64,000 nucleotides of DNA. Source: Ruegeria sp. AD91A. GTDB taxonomy: Bacteria > Pseudomonadota > Alphaproteobacteria > Rhodobacterales > Rhodobacteraceae. A program made the position numbers and the translations under genes. The DNA lies in assembly GCF_003443535.1 (NCBI RefSeq), contig NZ_CP031946.1, positions 1,922,001 through 1,986,000 on the forward strand, given 5' to 3'. Positions 27,300 through 38,416 of the stretch are shown here, piece by piece (within the stretch, counting starts at the first letter, position 1; each line of letters begins with the position of its first letter). A model generated the notes under the pieces. The model did not search any database. It had not been told where the DNA came from and saw nothing but the letters and a program-made list of their open reading frames with translations.

Positions 27300-27505
27300 A
27301 CCGCTTTTGTGCACGATTTAATAAAAATCAACCTGAGCACGTCGAGCACTGATGCACCTTACCTGTAACTGGCTGGGAATACAGGGATATCACGAATTTT
27401 AAAGCTGTCAAACCCATTTGGAACAAAATGGCCGTGGCGTCCAGTGTTTGTCCAGCGCAACCAAGGGGTTTGTCGGGCCGAATGGATCGACCCGACCAGA
27501 TTGCT

Positions 27506-28396
27506 TTATGCCGTCAAACCTTCTGGTTCGGGCAGAGCATTGGCACGGCAGCACGCAGTCAACGTGTTGGCCAGCAGGCAGGCAATGGTCATCGGGCCTA
27601 CGCCACCCGGAACCGGAGTGATCGCGCCAGCACGCTCGGACGCGCTGGCATAGTCCACGTCACCGACAAGCTTGTTCTTTCCGTCACGCTCGATGCGGTT
27701 GATGCCTACGTCGATCACGGTCGCGCCTTCCTTGATCCAGTCACCCGGCACCATTTCCGGACGGCCCACGGCGGCCACGACGATATCGGCACGGCGCACG
27801 ACATCCGGCAGATCCTTGGTGCGCGAATGCGCGATCGTCACGGTGCAGCTATCGCCCAGCAGCAGTTGCGCCATCGGTTTGCCCACAATGTTCGAGCGGC
27901 CAATCACAACCGCGTCCATGCCGGAAAGCGAGCCGTGGTGGTCACGCAGCATCATCAGGCAGCCCAGCGGGGTGCAGGGCACCATCGACTTCTGACCGGT
28001 GCCCAGCAGGCCCACGTTCGAGATATGGAACCCGTCGACGTCTTTGGCCGGGTCGATAGAATTGATCACCAGATCTTCATTCAGGTGCTTAGGCAGCGGC
28101 AACTGGACCAGAATGCCATGCACGGCGGGGTCGTTGTTCAGCTTGTCGATCAGCGCCAGCAGATCTTCTTCCGACGTCGCTGCGTCCAGTTTGTGCTCGT
28201 ACGAATTCATACCGACTTCAACAGTCATTTTGCCCTTCGAGCGGACATAGACCTGGCTGGCAGGGTCTTCGCCCACAAGAACCACGGCCAGGCCGGGGGT
28301 GATGCCGTTTTCCTCTTTCAGCTTTGCGACCTGATCGGCCACTTGTGCGCGCACTTTTGCGGCAAAGGCCTTACCGTCGATAACCTGAGCTACCAT
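27506..28396 (-). CDS. folD: Bifunctional methylene-THF dehydrogenase/methenyl-THF cyclohydrolase
   Basis: Interconverts 5,10-methylene-THF and 10-formyl-THF with NADP. 296 residues, normal length, with Y50 and K54 of the catalytic YxxxK, PLPKHLNE, the GRSNIVGKP nucleotide-binding motif and [10 protein letters not shown] near the C-terminus. A clear AGAAGGG precedes the ATG. With fhs (28816) it provides the formate-to-methylene-THF route in one-carbon metabolism; the two flank a chorismate mutase gene on the same strand. Confidence 0.96.
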   Translation of the reverse strand: MVAQVIDGKAFAAKVRAQVADQVAKLKEENGITPGLAVVLVGEDPASQVYVRSKGKMTVEVGMNSYEHKLDAATSEEDLLALIDKLNNDPAVHGILVQLPLPKHLNEDLVINSIDPAKDVDGFHISNVGLLGTGQKSMVPCTPLGCLMMLRDHHGSLSGMDAVVIGRSNIVGKPMAQLLLGDSCTVTIAHSRTKDLPDVVRRADIVVAAVGRPEMVPGDWIKEGATVIDVGINRIERDGKNKLVGDVDYASASERAGAITPVPGGVGPMTIACLLANTLTACCRANALPEPEGLTA

Positions 28397-28449
28397 GTTT
28401 TGATCCCTTCTTTCAAAAAACGGATCGGGCGCACAAAGCGCCCGGTCAG

Positions 28450-28755
28450 TCAGTCGGTGCCAATCACGCGCTCTTCGCGTGCAATCGACCAGTCAATCAA
28501 TATGCGCCATAGCTTCTCGGCCAGATCCGGGTCCATCCCCAGCGCGTCCGAGTTTGCACGCACGCGTTGCACCACCTCTTCGACGCGTTCCGGGATACGG
28601 GCAGGAAGGCCCTCGCCCGGCTTCAGCTGCGACGCGCGGTCAATATAACTCGCGCGTGTCACCAACATTTCGATCAGTTGGCGATCCAGCTTGTCGATCT
28701 CGGCCCGCAGGTCCTGCATCGTGTTACAGTTCTGGGGCGGTGTCAGAGTGGGCAT
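28450..28755 (-). CDS. Chorismate mutase, AroQ type
   Basis: Rearranges chorismate to prephenate for Phe/Tyr synthesis. The 101-residue single-domain protein is all helical with [25 protein letters not shown] residues and the C-terminal [13 protein letters not shown] helix expected of the AroQ class. The ribosome site AGGAG is directly adjacent to an ATG at 28761 and six bases before that at 28755, so the second is chosen. Lies between folD and fhs; a metabolic reason for the arrangement is not obvious. Confidence 0.88.
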   Translation of the reverse strand: MPTLTPPQNCNTMQDLRAEIDKLDRQLIEMLVTRASYIDRASQLKPGEGLPARIPERVEEVVQRVRANSDALGMDPDLAEKLWRILIDWSIAREERVIGTD

Positions 28756-28815
28756 CGTCATCTCCTCATGGCCCGGGAATGAATCCCCGGACCACGAGAT
28801 GTCTTATTCAGCAGC

Positions 28816-30492
28816 TTAGAACAAGCCCTCGATCTCACCTGCGTCATTGAGGCAGATGGTTTCAGCGGCCGGCTTGCGAGGCAGACCGGGCATGGTCATG
28901 ATCTCGCCGCAGACAACCACGATGAAACCGGCGCCTGCGGACAGGCGAACTTCACGCACCGGAACCGAATGGCCGGTGGGCGCACCGCGCAGCGTCGGGT
29001 CGGTCGAGAAGGAATACTGCGTCTTGGCCATGCAGACCGGCAGGTTGCCATATCCCGCCTCTTCCCACTCGCGCAGCTGGTTGCGGATCTTGTTGTCGGC
29101 CAGAACCTCGTCAGCGCGATAGATACGCTTGGCAATGGTTTCGATTTTCTCGAACAGAGGCATTTCGTCGGGGTAGATCGGTGCAAAGTTCGCGGTGCTG
29201 CCTTCGACGATTTCGACAACTTTCTCTGCCAACGGGGCAGACCCTTCGGAACCCAGTTCCCAGTGACGCGACAGAACAGCCTCGACGCCGTGCTCGCCAC
29301 AATAGTCCTTAACGGCCTGAACCTCGGCATCCGTATCGGTAACGAAGTGGTTAATTGCGACAACAACCGGCACACCGAACGACTTTACGTTTTCGATATG
29401 ACGGCCCAGGTTGGCACAGCCCGACTGAACCGCATCGACGTTTTCCGCACCCAGATCAGCCTTGGCAACGCCGCCGTTCATCTTCATCGCGCGCACGGTC
29501 GCAACCAGAACAACTGCCGACGGGGCAATGCCCGCCTTGCGACATTTGATGTTCATGAACTTCTCAGCGCCCAAATCGGCACCAAAACCCGCTTCGGTCA
29601 CGACGTAGTCGGCGACTTTCAGAGCGGTTTTGGTCGCGATGACCGAGTTACAGCCATGTGCGATGTTCGCGAACGGGCCACCGTGAACAAATGCCGGGTT
29701 GTTTTCCAGCGTCTGCACCAGGTTGGGCTGCATTGCGTCCTTCAGCAGAACGGTCATCGCGCCTTCGGCCTTGATGTCGCGGCAATAGACCGGGGTCTTG
29801 TCGCGACGGTAGGCAACAATGATGTCACCCAGGCGCTTCTCGAGATCCTTCAGGTCGTTGGCGAGGCAGAGGATCGCCATGACTTCCGACGCCACGGTGA
29901 TGTCAAAGCCGGTTTCGCGCGGGAAACCGTTCGAAACTCCGCCCAAAGATGCAGTGATCTGACGCAGCGCCCGATCATTCATGTCGACCACGCGACGCCA
30001 TGCAACGCGGCGGATATCAATCTCGCACTCGTTACCCCAGTAGATATGGTTGTCGATCATCGCCGACAGCAGCGAATGCGCCGACGTAATCGCGTGGAAG
30101 TCACCGGTGAAGTGCAGGTTCATCTCTTCCATCGGAACAACCTGCGCGTAGCCGCCACCAGCAGCGCCGCCCTTCATGCCGAAGTTCGGGCCCAACGAGG
30201 CTTCGCGGATACAGATCATCGCGTTTTTGCCGATACGGTTCAGACCGTCACCAAGTCCAACGGTGGTAGTGGTCTTGCCTTCACCTGCCGGGGTCGGGTT
30301 GATCGCAGTGACCAGGATCAGTTTGCCATCTTCGCGGTCCTGCACCGAGTTGATGAAGTCCTGGCTGACTTTTGCCTTATCATGGCCGTAAGGCAGCAGA
30401 TCCGCAGAGTCGATGCCGATCTTGGCACCGATTTCCTGAATCGGCTTTTTGTTCGCTTCGCGGGCGATTTCGATATCGGATTTGTAGCTCAT
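28816..30492 (-). CDS. fhs: Formate-tetrahydrofolate ligase
   Basis: ATP-dependent formation of 10-formyl-THF from formate and THF. The 558 residues have the P-loop region [14 protein letters not shown] and the family motifs [21 protein letters not shown]... and GRPxxxA-type C-terminal regions, at typical length. The start at 30492 ([10 protein letters not shown]) has AGGA 13 bases upstream; the upstream frame to 30552 adds nothing family-like. Together with folD it lets the cell assimilate or detoxify C1 units, relevant in Roseobacter-type organisms that demethylate methylated substrates (inference). Confidence 0.96.
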   Translation of the reverse strand: MSYKSDIEIAREANKKPIQEIGAKIGIDSADLLPYGHDKAKVSQDFINSVQDREDGKLILVTAINPTPAGEGKTTTTVGLGDGLNRIGKNAMICIREASLGPNFGMKGGAAGGGYAQVVPMEEMNLHFTGDFHAITSAHSLLSAMIDNHIYWGNECEIDIRRVAWRRVVDMNDRALRQITASLGGVSNGFPRETGFDITVASEVMAILCLANDLKDLEKRLGDIIVAYRRDKTPVYCRDIKAEGAMTVLLKDAMQPNLVQTLENNPAFVHGGPFANIAHGCNSVIATKTALKVADYVVTEAGFGADLGAEKFMNIKCRKAGIAPSAVVLVATVRAMKMNGGVAKADLGAENVDAVQSGCANLGRHIENVKSFGVPVVVAINHFVTDTDAEVQAVKDYCGEHGVEAVLSRHWELGSEGSAPLAEKVVEIVEGSTANFAPIYPDEMPLFEKIETIAKRIYRADEVLADNKIRNQLREWEEAGYGNLPVCMAKTQYSFSTDPTLRGAPTGHSVPVREVRLSAGAGFIVVVCGEIMTMPGLPRKPAAETICLNDAGEIEGLF

Positions 30493-30636
30493 TGGCCGGG
30501 GTCCTTGATTGAATACCGTGCAAAGCCGACGCAGGGCGTCGGCGCTGTGCATTCCATACCCTTGTGTACAATTTCAATAGCCATGGATTCCGACATTCTG
30601 GCGTCGTGAAGCGTCGTAAGTTCGGTTCAGGGGTTT

Positions 30637-31233
30637 CTAATCGGAAACAAGCCCGTTTTCGTAAGCCCAGGCAGGTTGATCCGGAACAAACAGCTTTAGC
30701 CGATCCCCAAGTTGAATGCGTCCAGGTCGCTCTACCCATCCAGTGATGCCCCGACGTCCGGCCGCCGCAGGTTTGAAAGCCGGGCCATACCCAGGGTGAT
30801 CCGCTTCAACCTCGCGCCCAGGCAGAACACATGGGGCGTTTTCCATGTCTACTGTTATCGTCATCCCACTTTTTGCCTGAAGACGTGAAGACGGCGGAAT
30901 ATGTGAGAGATCCGGGATCCCAAGCAGCACAATGGACGCCCCAAGGTAAGACGGATCAAGCTGGTCCAACCCCATGTCCTGCGCAATTTGCCGCAACTCC
31001 TCGGCAGAGAGAACCGAAAGCTGACGCACATTGCGAATTTCGGTGCCTTTCGGATAGAGATTTGAGACCCTGACACATGACGCGCGATTAAGCCCCTCGT
31101 GGCGCTCGTCCTTTACGCCGTCGAAGCCCAGATCAAGCGTATCAACGGCATCAGCTCGCAGGGATTTTCCCGTAGGAACATGGCCAAGCCAGATTACTTC
31201 AGCAGTATACTCGGTTTCCCGTAGAAACGGCAT
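30637..31233 (-). CDS. MOSC-domain protein (molybdenum-cofactor sulfurase-like)
   Basis: 198-residue protein consisting of a single MOSC domain: conserved ENAPCVLPGREVE with the likely sulfur-carrying Cys (about 137), and NRASCVRVSNLYP. MOSC domains carry sulfur or bind molybdenum cofactor, but standalone versions often act on N-hydroxylated substrates. The ATG at 31233 is preceded by AAGGGAAGG. It sits between fhs (144-bp gap) and ftsH on the same strand, with the ftsH terminator between it and ftsH, so it is probably transcribed from its own promoter. Confidence 0.85.
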   Translation of the reverse strand: MPFLRETEYTAEVIWLGHVPTGKSLRADAVDTLDLGFDGVKDERHEGLNRASCVRVSNLYPKGTEIRNVRQLSVLSAEELRQIAQDMGLDQLDPSYLGASIVLLGIPDLSHIPPSSRLQAKSGMTITVDMENAPCVLPGREVEADHPGYGPAFKPAAAGRRGITGWVERPGRIQLGDRLKLFVPDQPAWAYENGLVSD

Positions 31234-31293
31234 AGCCTTCCCTTTTCGTCCTTTTGCTTGCGCGCATAATGCCCGGCAAAACCCTGATGAAAA

Positions 31294-31330
31294 GAGAAAA
31301 GACCCGGAGCGTGCCCCGGGTCTGTTTCTT
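31294..31330 (-). terminator. Terminator after ftsH
   Basis: On the minus strand GACCCGG and CCGGGTC form a stem (31301-31322) with TTTTCTCTTTT after it, about 10 bases beyond the ftsH stop. Would end the long ruvC-ftsH run and separate it from the MOSC gene. Confidence 0.7.
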
Positions 31331-31334
31331 TTGA

Positions 31335-33254
31335 CTATGCAGTGGGTTCAGGCTCCATCCCGCCATCATCGGGAGGAGACTTCTTGGCCTTTGTCTTAGG
31401 AATGGCCGTGACACTGGGCGCGCTGCCTTCATCAGGCTTGTCGCCTTCATCATCATCCTCGCTGGGTGACTCGCCATTCATTACGCGTTTGATCTCATCC
31501 CCAGTCAGGGTTTCATACTCAAGCAGGCCCTGCGCAAGACGCTCCCATTCTTCGTTCTTTTCGGTCAGAATCTGGTGCGCCCGCTCGTATCCTTGCTGGA
31601 TCAGGCGTTTCACCTCTTCCTCGATCAGTTCTTTGGTATGGGCAGAGACCGAGAACCCGGCAGTATTGCCCTGATATCCCTCATGCGCTTCGGCATAGTC
31701 GATATTGCCAACCTTGTCAGACATACCCCAGCGCATCACCATGGCGCGCGCCAACTGGCTGGCCTGCATGATGTCCCCGGCCGGGCCGTTCGACACATGA
31801 TCTTCACCATATTTGATCACTTCCGCGGCTTTCCCGGCCATGGTCATAGCCAGCTTTTGCTCACATTCATCACGGTGATAGTTCAGACGGTCCATTTCTG
31901 GCAGCGATACAACCATACCCAACGCGCCACCGCGCGGGATGATCGTCGCCTTATAGACCGGATCACACAGCGGCAGACTCAGGCCGACAACGGCGTGTCC
32001 GGCCTCGTGATAGGCGGTCTTTTCCTTCTGATCCTGGGTCAGCACCATCGAGCGGCGCTCGGCGCCCATCATCACCTTGTCCTTGGCGTTCTCAAAGTCC
32101 TCCATGGTTACAAAGCGACGGCCTACGCGGGCGGCCATCAACGCGGCCTCGTTCACGAGGTTTGCCAGATCAGCACCCGAGAAACCCGGTGTCCCGCGCG
32201 CAATGATGCGCAGATCGACATCGGGGCCCAGAGGTGTCTTGCGGGCATGTACGCCCAAAATCTTTTCGCGGCCTTTAATGTCAGGATTGCCAACGGTGAC
32301 GTTGCGGTCGAACCGGCCCGGACGCAGCAAGGCCGGGTCCAGTACGTCCTTGCGGTTGGTGGCCGCCAGAATGATCACACCTTCGTTGGCTTCAAATCCG
32401 TCCATCTCGACCAGCAACTGGTTAAGGGTCTGTTCGCGTTCGTCGTTACCACCGCCGTAACCGGCACCACGATGGCGGCCAACGGCGTCAATCTCGTCGA
32501 TGAACACAATGCAGGGCGCGTTCTTCTTGGCCTGTTCGAACATATCGCGGACACGGGATGCACCGACACCTACGAACATCTCGACAAAGTCGGACCCCGA
32601 AATGGTGAAGAACGGAACGCCCGCCTCACCCGCGATGGCACGGGCCAGCAATGTCTTACCCGTCCCCGGTGGTCCCACCAGCAGAGCACCTTTCGGGATC
32701 TTGCCGCCAAGCCGGCTGAATTTCTGCGGATTGCGCAGGAATTCTACGATCTCTTCCAGTTCTTCCTTGGCCTCGTCGATTCCTGCGACGTCATCAAAGG
32801 TCACGCGACCATGCTTCTCGGTCAGCATCTTAGCCTTGGATTTTCCAAAGCCCATCGCGCCGCCTTTGCCACCGCCTTGCATCCGGTTCATGAAATATAC
32901 CCAGACACCGATCAGCAACAGGAACGGCAAGAGCGTGATCAGGAACGACTGGAAGCCAGACTGTTGTTGCTTGACCGCCTGAACCGGGATGTTCTCATCA
33001 ATCAAAAGCTTGGTGACTTCGGCATCGCCGGGTTTGATCGTGACATAAGTCGCACCGCTTTCTGTGGTATAGCGAATCTGCTCGCCATCCAACGTCACGT
33101 TCTTGACTTCGCCGCCTTGCACGGCGCCGACAAAGTCGGAATAAGTTCTCTCATTGCTCTGAAGCGTTCCGCCCGGTCCACTGAACAGATTGAACAGTGC
33201 AAGGATGAGCAAGAACAGAACGACCCAAAACGCGATATTGCGAGCGTTGCCCAA
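31335..33254 (-). CDS. ftsH: ATP-dependent zinc metalloprotease FtsH
   Basis: Membrane-bound AAA+ protease that degrades misfolded or regulated membrane proteins, sigma32 and LpxC in other bacteria. 639 residues: N-terminal helix (about 7-24), periplasmic domain, second helix (about 102-122), AAA domain with Walker A GPPGTGKT (194-201), Walker B and SRH regions, zinc motif HEAGH (416-420), and an acidic, proline-containing C-terminus. The start codon is TTG at 33254 with GGGAG eight bases before it, a decision supported by the family N-terminus [11 protein letters not shown]. Last gene of the tilS-ftsH pair, 75 bp after tilS. Confidence 0.96.
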   Translation of the reverse strand: MGNARNIAFWVVLFLLILALFNLFSGPGGTLQSNERTYSDFVGAVQGGEVKNVTLDGEQIRYTTESGATYVTIKPGDAEVTKLLIDENIPVQAVKQQQSGFQSFLITLLPFLLLIGVWVYFMNRMQGGGKGGAMGFGKSKAKMLTEKHGRVTFDDVAGIDEAKEELEEIVEFLRNPQKFSRLGGKIPKGALLVGPPGTGKTLLARAIAGEAGVPFFTISGSDFVEMFVGVGASRVRDMFEQAKKNAPCIVFIDEIDAVGRHRGAGYGGGNDEREQTLNQLLVEMDGFEANEGVIILAATNRKDVLDPALLRPGRFDRNVTVGNPDIKGREKILGVHARKTPLGPDVDLRIIARGTPGFSGADLANLVNEAALMAARVGRRFVTMEDFENAKDKVMMGAERRSMVLTQDQKEKTAYHEAGHAVVGLSLPLCDPVYKATIIPRGGALGMVVSLPEMDRLNYHRDECEQKLAMTMAGKAAEVIKYGEDHVSNGPAGDIMQASQLARAMVMRWGMSDKVGNIDYAEAHEGYQGNTAGFSVSAHTKELIEEEVKRLIQQGYERAHQILTEKNEEWERLAQGLLEYETLTGDEIKRVMNGESPSEDDDEGDKPDEGSAPSVTAIPKTKAKKSPPDDGGMEPEPTA

Positions 33255-33329
33255 GGAAATTCTCCCAAAAGTTCCGGCAGGTGAGGAGCTGCCAAGTTAC
33301 CTCTTAAAATAGAGAGGATTGTGGTATGT

Positions 33330-34589
33330 TCAATGCGATAAAAAAGATGCGTAGAACTCGGGCCATTCTGGTGACGTGTCCGCGCGCCATCCGTTCGCGA
33401 ATCCCGCAAGCGGAGCAGCCAGCACCGTTTCCCCTTTCCAGACAGCAGGCGTCGCGCTCAAGGCAAGTCTGGGGCGGCCTGTTTCGCGCCAATCGGGCAC
33501 CTGTCGCAGCCCATCTTCACCCAAAGCACGGATCTCGGCACCGGATATTTCGGGTCCGCTCAAGACCCATTTACCATCCCATACTTCGTCGGATGCTGAT
33601 ACCTGAGCCTCCACGGTCCTAAATTCCCTGCAAATCCAAACACTATTGCCCTTGGGGACCAACAGACACCCACCGACCGATCCAGGCCGCCCGTCGGTCA
33701 TGGCCTCCATCGCCTGCTCGACCGCAGCCTGACGCGGGGGGTATCCCTGCCCTGCGATCCAGGCGAGGCTTCTAACCAACACGCGGCGTCGGATTTCTTT
33801 GGGCAATGCGGCAAACCCGGCCCTGTCCACCTTCACATCACCTTGCTCAACCTGGGCTACATTCCGTGCGGATTCCTGCGCAAACACACCCAGGGCTGCA
33901 TGTGCCTGCGCCAGATTGTCGGCCACTCGAGACAGTGAAAGCGCGTCAATTCCCAATGGTTTGAGGCCACATAGGGCTTCTCGGGCTTTGATGCGGTCGA
34001 AACGTGTGTCCTGATTCGACGGATCTTCGACCCACGATGCGCCGATACCGGCCAGGTAGGCTCGCAGGTCCTTTCGGGTGATCCCCAGCATAGGTCGCAG
34101 TAATGTCAGCCCTTCCAGTTGCCGACTTGCGGACATGCCGGACAGACCCGTGACACCTGATGATCGACCCAGGCGCATCAACAACGTTTCCGCCTGATCA
34201 TCTGCTGTATGCCCCAACGCCATGGCGTCTATTCCGCGCTCCCGCGTCCAGTCGGCGAGCAATTTGTAACGAGCCTGACGCGCATGATCCTGCAAGTTGC
34301 CAGCGCCGTCCCAACCCGCCCAATGCAAAGTATCATGAGCCATCCCCAATGCAGCGGCCTGGCGGGACACGGCCTCGGCCTCCTGCCTGGCCTCGGGGCG
34401 CAAACCATGATCGACCGTGGCAACAAAAACGGTGGTCGTTTCGGTTTGAGCGATCTCATGCAAGAGATGCATCAGCGCGACAGAATCCCCACCACCTGAT
34501 ACCGCTACCCCCAGTTTGCGCGGAAGCCTTTCGGGAAGCCGGGCGCGAAGCTCTGCAAGCAGGTTTTCGCTGTGTCGTCTCAAGAACAC
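33330..34589 (-). CDS. tilS: tRNA(Ile)-lysidine synthetase
   Basis: Modifies C34 of the CAU anticodon tRNA-Ile to lysidine so that it reads AUA. The 419 residues contain the PP-loop SGGGDS (31-36), the GHTADDQAETLLMRL motif, and a C-terminal TilS substrate-binding domain. A GTG start at 34589 overlaps the end of cpoB by ten bases, suggesting translational coupling. The tilS-ftsH pair is widespread in bacteria. Confidence 0.93.
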   Translation of the reverse strand: MFLRRHSENLLAELRARLPERLPRKLGVAVSGGGDSVALMHLLHEIAQTETTTVFVATVDHGLRPEARQEAEAVSRQAAALGMAHDTLHWAGWDGAGNLQDHARQARYKLLADWTRERGIDAMALGHTADDQAETLLMRLGRSSGVTGLSGMSASRQLEGLTLLRPMLGITRKDLRAYLAGIGASWVEDPSNQDTRFDRIKAREALCGLKPLGIDALSLSRVADNLAQAHAALGVFAQESARNVAQVEQGDVKVDRAGFAALPKEIRRRVLVRSLAWIAGQGYPPRQAAVEQAMEAMTDGRPGSVGGCLLVPKGNSVWICREFRTVEAQVSASDEVWDGKWVLSGPEISGAEIRALGEDGLRQVPDWRETGRPRLALSATPAVWKGETVLAAPLAGFANGWRADTSPEWPEFYASFLSH

Positions 34590-35404
34590 CCCAGCGCAGA
34601 CATCTCTTGCGTGGCATTCGCGAACGCGGGTGCGGATGGAAAGCGCACGCCAACTTCATTGAGCGTGATGCAAGCCTGATCGGTCTGCCCCAGACGCCCC
34701 AGCGCCGCGCCCAACTCATAGAGGGCCTCGGGGGCTAACGGACCTTCGGAATCTCCGGTAAAGCTAGCCAAGAACGCACGCGCGGCTTCGCGGGTGTCGC
34801 CAAGGCCTTCAAGCGCATGACCTCTTTTCAGATTAGCTTCAGGGGCAAGAGGGCTGCCGGGATAGCTTGTTTCAAACTGCGCAAACAAGGTGGCAGCGGT
34901 CTGATAGTCGCCTTCGGCCAGCGCTTGCGATGCCGCGTCGAAATCCGCCCGTTCACCTACAGCAAGTTCACCCTGATCTGATTCAGGTGGTGTGGCAGGC
35001 GTGATTGCAGCTGTACCAGCATCCGTGCCATCTCCACCCAGCGTGCTCGTCGGCTCACCCGATATCTCGCAATTTGCCTCCAACTCGCACAGACGAAATT
35101 CCAGATCCCCGATGCGATTGGTGCCATCGGAGACAATGCTCTGCACCCGCTGGTTAAGCTGTTCGGTCTGACGGGTCAGGCGCTGCAATTCGGCCTCTAT
35201 TGCGTCGACGCGCTCAAGAATCGAACTGCCGGACAAGTTTGGCGCGGGGGATCCTGTGGTGGAAAACTCGCGCTTCAGACGCTGAATTTCCACGTACAGC
35301 ACCGTCAGTTCCTGGCGTATGTCAGCCAAGGTCTGTTGATCTTGTGCCTGTGCAACACCGGTCGTCGCCATGACCGCCGCCAATACCCATCCTGCAATAC
35401 GCAT
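34580..35404 (-). CDS. cpoB: Tol-Pal system protein CpoB/YbgF
   Basis: Periplasmic protein linking Tol-Pal outer-membrane constriction with peptidoglycan synthesis at division. 274 residues: signal sequence (about 1-20), an N-terminal coiled-coil (about 22-110; RQELTVLYVEIQRLKREF, AIEAELQRLTRQTEQLNQRVQ), a variable linker and C-terminal TPR repeats (about 150-265; AALGRLGQTDQACITLNEV) which bind TolA. Four bases separate it from pal. Typical domain order. Confidence 0.93.
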   Translation of the reverse strand: MRIAGWVLAAVMATTGVAQAQDQQTLADIRQELTVLYVEIQRLKREFSTTGSPAPNLSGSSILERVDAIEAELQRLTRQTEQLNQRVQSIVSDGTNRIGDLEFRLCELEANCEISGEPTSTLGGDGTDAGTAAITPATPPESDQGELAVGERADFDAASQALAEGDYQTAATLFAQFETSYPGSPLAPEANLKRGHALEGLGDTREAARAFLASFTGDSEGPLAPEALYELGAALGRLGQTDQACITLNEVGVRFPSAPAFANATQEMSALGCS

Positions 35405-35408
35405 TGTC

Positions 35409-35915
35409 TTACCCCAGAGTTGACCCGGTCAGCACCGTTACCGCGCGGCGGTTCTTGGAATAACATTCCTCAACGCTGCAAATTTCGATCGGGCGCTCCT
35501 TGCCGTAGCTGACGGTTTTGAGACGGTTGCCCGCGACACCGCGCGAAATCAGATACTCACGCGCGGCATTTGCCCGACGCGCGCCCAGCGCAAGGTTGTA
35601 CTCGCGCGTACCCTGCTCATCCGCGTGACCTTCGATCGTGGCAACAAAATCCGGATTGGCCAGCAGCCAGTCGGCTTGTCCTTGCAGTACGGTCTGCCCC
35701 TGAGGAGACAAGGTCGACTGGTCCACGGCGAACAGAACACGGTCGCCGACGGTTTGCTGGAAATACGCTGGCGAACGCGGGTCACTGGGCGAGCCCGGTA
35801 CGATTGCGCCAGTGCCACCGGCACCGCCGCCGCCCAAAGCAGAGGGGTCATTGTTCGTACAGGCCGCGATCACACTCAGCGCGCCCAACGCCAGGACTTT
35901 GCTCAATACATTCAT
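35409..35915 (-). CDS. pal: Peptidoglycan-associated lipoprotein Pal
   Basis: Outer-membrane lipoprotein that binds peptidoglycan and TolB. 168 residues: lipobox region AAC at about 17-19 in SVIAACTNN, a glycine-rich linker and a C-terminal OmpA-like domain with LFAVDQSTLSPQG, EGHADEQGTREYNLALGARRA and VSYGKERPIE. GAGG precedes the ATG. Separated from tolB by 72 bp, so it may have its own promoter there. Confidence 0.96.
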   Translation of the reverse strand: MNVLSKVLALGALSVIAACTNNDPSALGGGGAGGTGAIVPGSPSDPRSPAYFQQTVGDRVLFAVDQSTLSPQGQTVLQGQADWLLANPDFVATIEGHADEQGTREYNLALGARRANAAREYLISRGVAGNRLKTVSYGKERPIEICSVEECYSKNRRAVTVLTGSTLG

Positions 35916-35987
35916 TTCAAGTGCCTCGTGTTTTGATTATTGCCGCCTGTCTACCACAGGGACGATTCGTTGTGAACTTTGCTGCGA

Positions 35988-37307
35988 TCAATTCTGTAGT
36001 GGGCCCCATGACGGATCACTGCCGCCATCCGGTGTACGCACAGGGCGCAGGTTGCGGCCCGAGATATCCACCGAATAAAGCGAGGCCCGGCCACTGGCAC
36101 CCTGCGTTTCACGGGTGAACATGATGACACGTCCATTGGGCGACCACGTCGGGCCTTCATCCAGGAACGAGGCCGTCAGCAACCGCTCTTCGGACCCGTC
36201 CGTGCGCATCACGCCAATGTGGAAACGGCCCTGGTTTTGCTTTGTAAAGGCAATCAGATCGCCACGCGGGGACCATACCGGCGTGCCATAACGACCTGCG
36301 CCAAAACTGATCCGCGTGGCCTCGCCTCCGTTCGCAGGCATCACGTAAAGCTGCGGCGTACCAGAACGGTCGCTTTCAAACACGATCCGGCTGCCGTCGG
36401 GCGAATAGCTGGGTGCGGTTTCAATCGCCGGCGTGTTGGTCAGACGGGTGCTTTTCCCCGAGGCCAGATCCATTTTCCACAGATCCGTATTTCCGCCCTG
36501 AATTAATGAATACACGATCGACCGGCCATCCGGTGAAAAGCGGGGCGAGAAGCTCATGGTTCCGTCCTGCGTCTTCAGTTCCTGCCGTTTGACGCGGCCC
36601 ACATCCAGAACATAGATGCGCGGGCTGCCGCTTTCATAGCTGGTGTAAAGCAACCGATCGCCGGTAGGCGAAAAGCGCGGCGCCAGCACGATCGCTGCAC
36701 TGTCGGTCATGTACTGCACATTCGCCCCATCATAATCCATGATCGCCAGACGTTTCAGGCGCTGGTTCTTCGGCCCGCTTTCCGAAACAAAGGCCACGCG
36801 GCTGTCAAAGTAACCGCCCTCGCCCGTAATCCGGCTGTACACCTGATCGGCCACCTTATGGGCCATGCGTCGCCAGCCTTCGGTGGTACCCGCCAGTTGA
36901 AGGCCGTTTCCCAGTTCCTGACCCGAAAACACATCCCAGACCCGAAACCGAACCGTGAGGTTCTTGCCCGAAACATTGACCGCCCCCGTGATCAGCGCAT
37001 CGGCATTGATCGCTTTCCAATCGGCAAACTGAACCGGTGCTTCGAAGCTGCTGACCCTGCTGATGAACGCATCCGAGGAGATTTCGCGAAACAAACCGGT
37101 ACCCGTCAGATCAGCCGACACCACGCGCGAGATGTCCTGTGCATATTGCGCCGCTGACGGGCCATCGGGGACAAAGTTCGGTACCGCAAAGGGCAATGGT
37201 TCGATAATGCCTTGGTCCAACTCCAGTCGCAGGGGACCGTTCTGTGCAAGAACCGGCGCAGACATCAGCGTCAGGCCGACAAAGAGGCTGGTCAGAAGTT
37301 TCATCAT
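35988..37307 (-). CDS. tolB: Tol-Pal system protein TolB
   Basis: Periplasmic beta-propeller that interacts with Pal and TolA. The 439 residues start with a signal sequence (about 1-21, ending VLAQN) followed by an N-terminal domain and a five-bladed propeller with repeats like [24 protein letters not shown] and [13 protein letters not shown]. The ATG overlaps the tolA stop by four bases (ATGA) so the two are coupled. Confidence 0.96.
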   Translation of the reverse strand: MMKLLTSLFVGLTLMSAPVLAQNGPLRLELDQGIIEPLPFAVPNFVPDGPSAAQYAQDISRVVSADLTGTGLFREISSDAFISRVSSFEAPVQFADWKAINADALITGAVNVSGKNLTVRFRVWDVFSGQELGNGLQLAGTTEGWRRMAHKVADQVYSRITGEGGYFDSRVAFVSESGPKNQRLKRLAIMDYDGANVQYMTDSAAIVLAPRFSPTGDRLLYTSYESGSPRIYVLDVGRVKRQELKTQDGTMSFSPRFSPDGRSIVYSLIQGGNTDLWKMDLASGKSTRLTNTPAIETAPSYSPDGSRIVFESDRSGTPQLYVMPANGGEATRISFGAGRYGTPVWSPRGDLIAFTKQNQGRFHIGVMRTDGSEERLLTASFLDEGPTWSPNGRVIMFTRETQGASGRASLYSVDISGRNLRPVRTPDGGSDPSWGPLQN

Positions 37308-38407
37308 TTGATCCGCATCCTCTCGGGATTGAATGTAATCTCAACATCCTGCCAATGAGCGTATTTGTCAGCAGGCAAGTCATATCCTCTGGCCCCGCAG
37401 CGTAAAATCGCGCGCCGGGCGGCCTGATAGGCCTGATTGGCCGCACCCGCAGACCCACCAGAACTGTCCAGCATCCGAATGCTGCCATCCACAACTGTAC
37501 CATCACGGTTCAGCGAAAATGCTACAACGACCACAGTGCTCAGCGCATCCGTAGACAAAGAGCCCACGTTCCAGCATTTGGACACGGCCAATCGCATCGC
37601 GTCCTTCTCGCCGCTGGTCAGCGGTGGGCCGGAAGGCTCGGTTCCGCTGCCCAAGGCTTCGACCAGAGCGTCATTGATTGCGGCCTCATCGGCCTGTGCG
37701 TCAGGTTCAGGTACCGATTCCGGTGTCTGCGCCACAACAGGTTCGGGCGGTGGGCTTGGGCGGTTCGGACGCACCCGCGGTCGCGGTGACGTAAGCGGAG
37801 ACTGCTCTTTGGTTTCCTCTGCCTCGGTCACGATCTCCGGGGCCGCTTCTTCCGGCGCAGTCTGATCCTGTTGTTCCTGCTGAACCTCGGCGCCTTCGTC
37901 CAGAGACACCGGCGGCGTTTCGAAATCATCCGGTTTTGCCTCGGGCGGTGGTGGCGCTATGGCCTCGGGGGCGACACGATCCGACGGGCGCGGCTGCGCC
38001 TCGGGCCCCGGGGGCACAGGCTGTGCGACAGGTTCGACCTCGGGCTCTGTCAATGTTGGCGGTTCGTCCGGCACGTCCGGCTCCGGCGGCGCTTCGACGA
38101 TTACAGGAGCAGGCTCGGGTTCGGGTTCGGCAGGCACGACGGGTTCAGGGCGCGGCTGTTCCTCGACCACAGGTTCTGGCGGCTTGGTCTCAGCCTGTGG
38201 TTCGGGCGGCTGTTGCAATGCCGTCGGCATCTCCGGGATCGCAGGCGCATCCCGCTGGGCCGTCATGGCCGCGAATTGTTCAGCGGTAATCACTGACACA
38301 TCCTGTACGGCCATCGGCAACGGCTCGGATCGGAAGGTGCCGCCGAACAGCGCCGCTCCGATCAGGCTGACATGCGCAATCGCCGAAATCTTGGTGCCGG
38401 TATCCAC
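37304..38407 (-). CDS. tolA: TolA-like energy-transducing protein with Pro/Glu-rich linker
   Basis: Links the TolQR motor in the inner membrane to Pal/TolB across the periplasm. 367 residues: a short N-terminal helix (about 7-22), a very long proline- and glutamate-rich segment (about 40-240, with PEPVV, PEPEPEP-type repeats), and a C-terminal TonB/TolA-like domain (about 270-365; KCWNVGSLS...[14 protein letters not shown]). Canonical E. coli TolA has a helical domain II instead of this Pro/Glu-rich linker. It starts at GTG (38407) behind GAGG. Placement between tolR and tolB supports the assignment despite low family identity. Confidence 0.88.
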   Translation of the reverse strand: MDTGTKISAIAHVSLIGAALFGGTFRSEPLPMAVQDVSVITAEQFAAMTAQRDAPAIPEMPTALQQPPEPQAETKPPEPVVEEQPRPEPVVPAEPEPEPAPVIVEAPPEPDVPDEPPTLTEPEVEPVAQPVPPGPEAQPRPSDRVAPEAIAPPPPEAKPDDFETPPVSLDEGAEVQQEQQDQTAPEEAAPEIVTEAEETKEQSPLTSPRPRVRPNRPSPPPEPVVAQTPESVPEPDAQADEAAINDALVEALGSGTEPSGPPLTSGEKDAMRLAVSKCWNVGSLSTDALSTVVVVAFSLNRDGTVVDGSIRMLDSSGGSAGAANQAYQAARRAILRCGARGYDLPADKYAHWQDVEITFNPERMRIK

Positions 38408-38416
38408 CGTGCGGCC

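Noticed and set aside
28969..30609. Long plus-strand open frame (546 codons) opposite fhs
   Set aside because: Antisense to a complete fhs gene; composition is typical of mirror frames in GC-rich DNA.
31575..33284. Long plus-strand open frame (569 codons) opposite ftsH
   Set aside because: Antisense to ftsH; no domain and no ribosome site.
37680..38240. Repeated Pro/Glu codons resembling a tandem DNA repeat
   Set aside because: The repetition is at the amino-acid level (TolA linker) and the DNA units are not conserved in length or order, so no true tandem array.
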